Assembly (NCBI RefSeq): GCF_035582795.1
Contig: NC_134366.1
Span: 29,125,661 to 29,189,660, forward strand
From: Mycteria americana
Taxonomy: Eukaryota; Chordata; Aves; Ciconiiformes; Ciconiidae
Direction of reading: 5' to 3'
DNA length: 64,000 nucleotides
Shown: piece by piece, positions 62,057-64,000 of the stretch
Layout of the letters: each line of letters opens with the position of its first letter
Position numbering within the stretch: position 1 is the stretch's first letter
Notes under the pieces: generated by a model
Told to the model about the DNA's origin: nothing
The model's database searches: none
Seen by the model: the letters and a program-made list of their open reading frames with translations, nothing else
Translations under genes and position numbers: made by a program

Positions 62057-64000
62057 TGATTCATCTCCATACGATCACTCCTAAACTTAGCCATCTACAT
62101 GGAAACAGGTTGGCTGAGTTCCTGTTGTAGTTAGTGGAAAGCCGGTCAATGCAGGCAGTGGGACTTTGAGAGAGATTCAACTCATTACTGGCAATATGAT
62201 ACGTCAATGTCATGAAAAGGGATGGAAGTAGAGTATTGCGCAGCCAGTAAGACTTCACACTGATAGATTAGCCAGCAGCTTAAGGGAGAATAAGAAAATG
62301 CATATGAATAACAGAAGAAGTAAGCTATGAAAAGTTCTTTTAAGTGATTTCTTGGACAATGTTTCTGGACTCCATGCTACCTTGCTTCAGACAAGCCAAA
62401 TTAAATTAGTTGAAGCTGCAATGCCAGCAACCCTTTCCTGCTGGTGGCTGCCAGAGCCAGTGGCATCCAGACAGCACACAGATGACACTGTCCCCAGCTG
62501 TGTCTGCCACCTGGCACTGCAAAGCAAGAGAATGGGTACGGCACTGCCTTACAGAGGTGTGGGATGCACTGAGCTGGCCAGATATATGAGTGAACTGTAG
62601 ACTTCACAAACGAGACCCAAAACATCTGTAGGCTGAGCTTGATCCAGAGTTTATATTTTGAGGAACTGAATCTCCTCTTTCAAACCGCAGCATGGCCCAC
62701 TAACAATGAATAAAAGTGCTCAGCAGCGGTGTTATGCGTTTTGTCGCATCAATACTAATGCCATGTAACTGCCTTTAGCTCTGCTAAACTGGGGTGAAGT
62801 CACTAGTTCAGCTCAAAAAGCAGAAGTATTAGCATGGAAAGGCCACGGGCATAAGGAACTGCACTAAGAATAGACTTATTTATTTTATCCAAGGCAGTTA
62901 TAAATAACTGCCACTTTTCAGAGATATTGTATTATGCGTCATGAAAACTAATTTTAAAAGAGCAATTGAATAATCCTTCTGTAAGGACCAAAGATATTGG
63001 AAGGACTGGTATGTGTCTGAACCAAAAAAGGCCTTGGCCTTTACTAGCTGAATGGGTGTTTATTAAGTTGTAAACAACCACTGATTATCTGTACTGATCA
63101 TTAAAAAATTTTTCACTCATCTCAAATAAGCTCCAAAATGCCAAAGGTTAGCTTTGGTGCTAGGTATGGACAAGAGATAACCTCTAAACATACATATGTT
63201 TCTGCTATACTCTTTGAGTATAAGTACCTAAGTGTATTAATTAAACTTGTCTGGCAATATTTTTATTACGATAAATGTCTGAGCCTGGAAAAACCTCAAC
63301 TATAGACTTTAAACAGCAGGTTGCAGAGTTGGAAGCTGAAAAAAGAGGGAACTTCCTTTCTTACTCATACTGAAAATCTGCAGCTGAAGTATAACAAGAG
63401 ACCATAAATATTATAACCAGGTAGATGAATTCTAGAGAGCGCTGCATGTATTTTACAGACATGAAAGTGTGTGAAGAGACTGACAGGAGGACAAACAACA
63501 TTCAACAAATATGGTTTAGTGTATAATAAAAGTATCTGTTAGTACTGGCTTGGACTCATCAGTGTGAAATGACAGATAAAAAAATTACTGTCATTTGCTG
63601 TGCTGAAGTTAAAGAGGGGCATGACTTTTCCATCACATGTATGAATACCTTCTTTCAGACCCATCATCCTCTTTCTTTCCCCACTTCTGAAATATTCTGT
63701 AGCAGCTTTCCTAATCGAGCATTTTGTTGAGACGATGAAGAAATAAAAAGTATGAAAAAGCATTTGTCATCAAGGAAAATCATGATGGATGCCAGTATTC
63801 CCAACTTTTAACCATAAATGTTTCCCATATCTAAATTTATTTCTGTGAATCTTCAAATGAAATTGTTGCCTAAGAAACAAAACATGAGTGTTTAAATATT
63901 GCATCTTTGGCAAACTGCTTTGGGTGAATTTAGTTGCCTTGTATAACTTACGTATGGCATTGTATTAACCAGGCTATCAATAATCCTGTGGTAGAAAGTC

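Larger units (their letters stand above)
56271..64000 (-). other. COL28A1 intron, incomplete (more than 7.7 kb)
   Basis: No Gly-X-Y exon, VWA segment or signal peptide found on the minus strand up to the window edge. Contents: an A-rich CAAA-type tract (56378-56424), a CR1 tail (57461-57524), a C-rich run (59976-59994), a 28-bp duplication (60393-60448), an AT palindromic stretch (60895-60972) and a CR1-type fragment (about 61915-62056). A small non-repetitive exon could have been missed. Confidence 0.65.

Overview
This is a vertebrate, very probably avian, nuclear window. The evidence is the intron-rich gene, three copies of the CR1 LINE 3' tail ending in ATTCTRTGA-type 8-bp repeats, several older CR1-type reverse-transcriptase fragments, and a solo endogenous-retrovirus LTR of a type I recognise from bird genomes. 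Nothing prokaryotic is present, so operons, ribosome binding sites and CRISPR arrays do not apply.

One gene dominates: the 3' two thirds of COL28A1 (collagen type XXVIII alpha 1), on the minus strand from 56270 down to the stop codon at 10832-10830. I could place 24 coding exons, all with GT-AG introns and compatible phases, giving 2463 nt (820 codons plus stop) with no frameshift or stop. From N to C terminus they encode 432 residues of collagen triple helix (19 exons), a 12-residue [12 protein letters not shown] bridge, a von Willebrand factor A domain with an intact metal-binding site, about 135 residues of Ser/Thr/Pro-rich linker, and a six-cysteine Kunitz domain. The signal peptide, the N-terminal VWA domain and the first collagen exons were not found and should lie above 64000.

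Layout: 1-10830 is the gene's 3' flank, with a CR1 tail (701-758), a solo LTR (7875-8397) and an old CR1 fragment (about 10085-10816) that begins only 14 bases from the stop codon, antisense to the gene. 10830-16647 is a compact block with the C-terminal domains and last collagen exons. 16648-43902 has long introns (2-8 kb) around single 69-bp collagen exons. 43903-56270 has collagen exons spaced 0.6-1.9 kb apart. 56271-64000 looks like one long intron, cut by the window edge.

The most interesting structure is in the collagen exons. Fifteen of 19 are exactly 23 codons long, and all 15 carry one break in the Gly-X-Y repeat, in the same region of the exon (residues 13-20). I found no sign of an undescribed multi-gene system.
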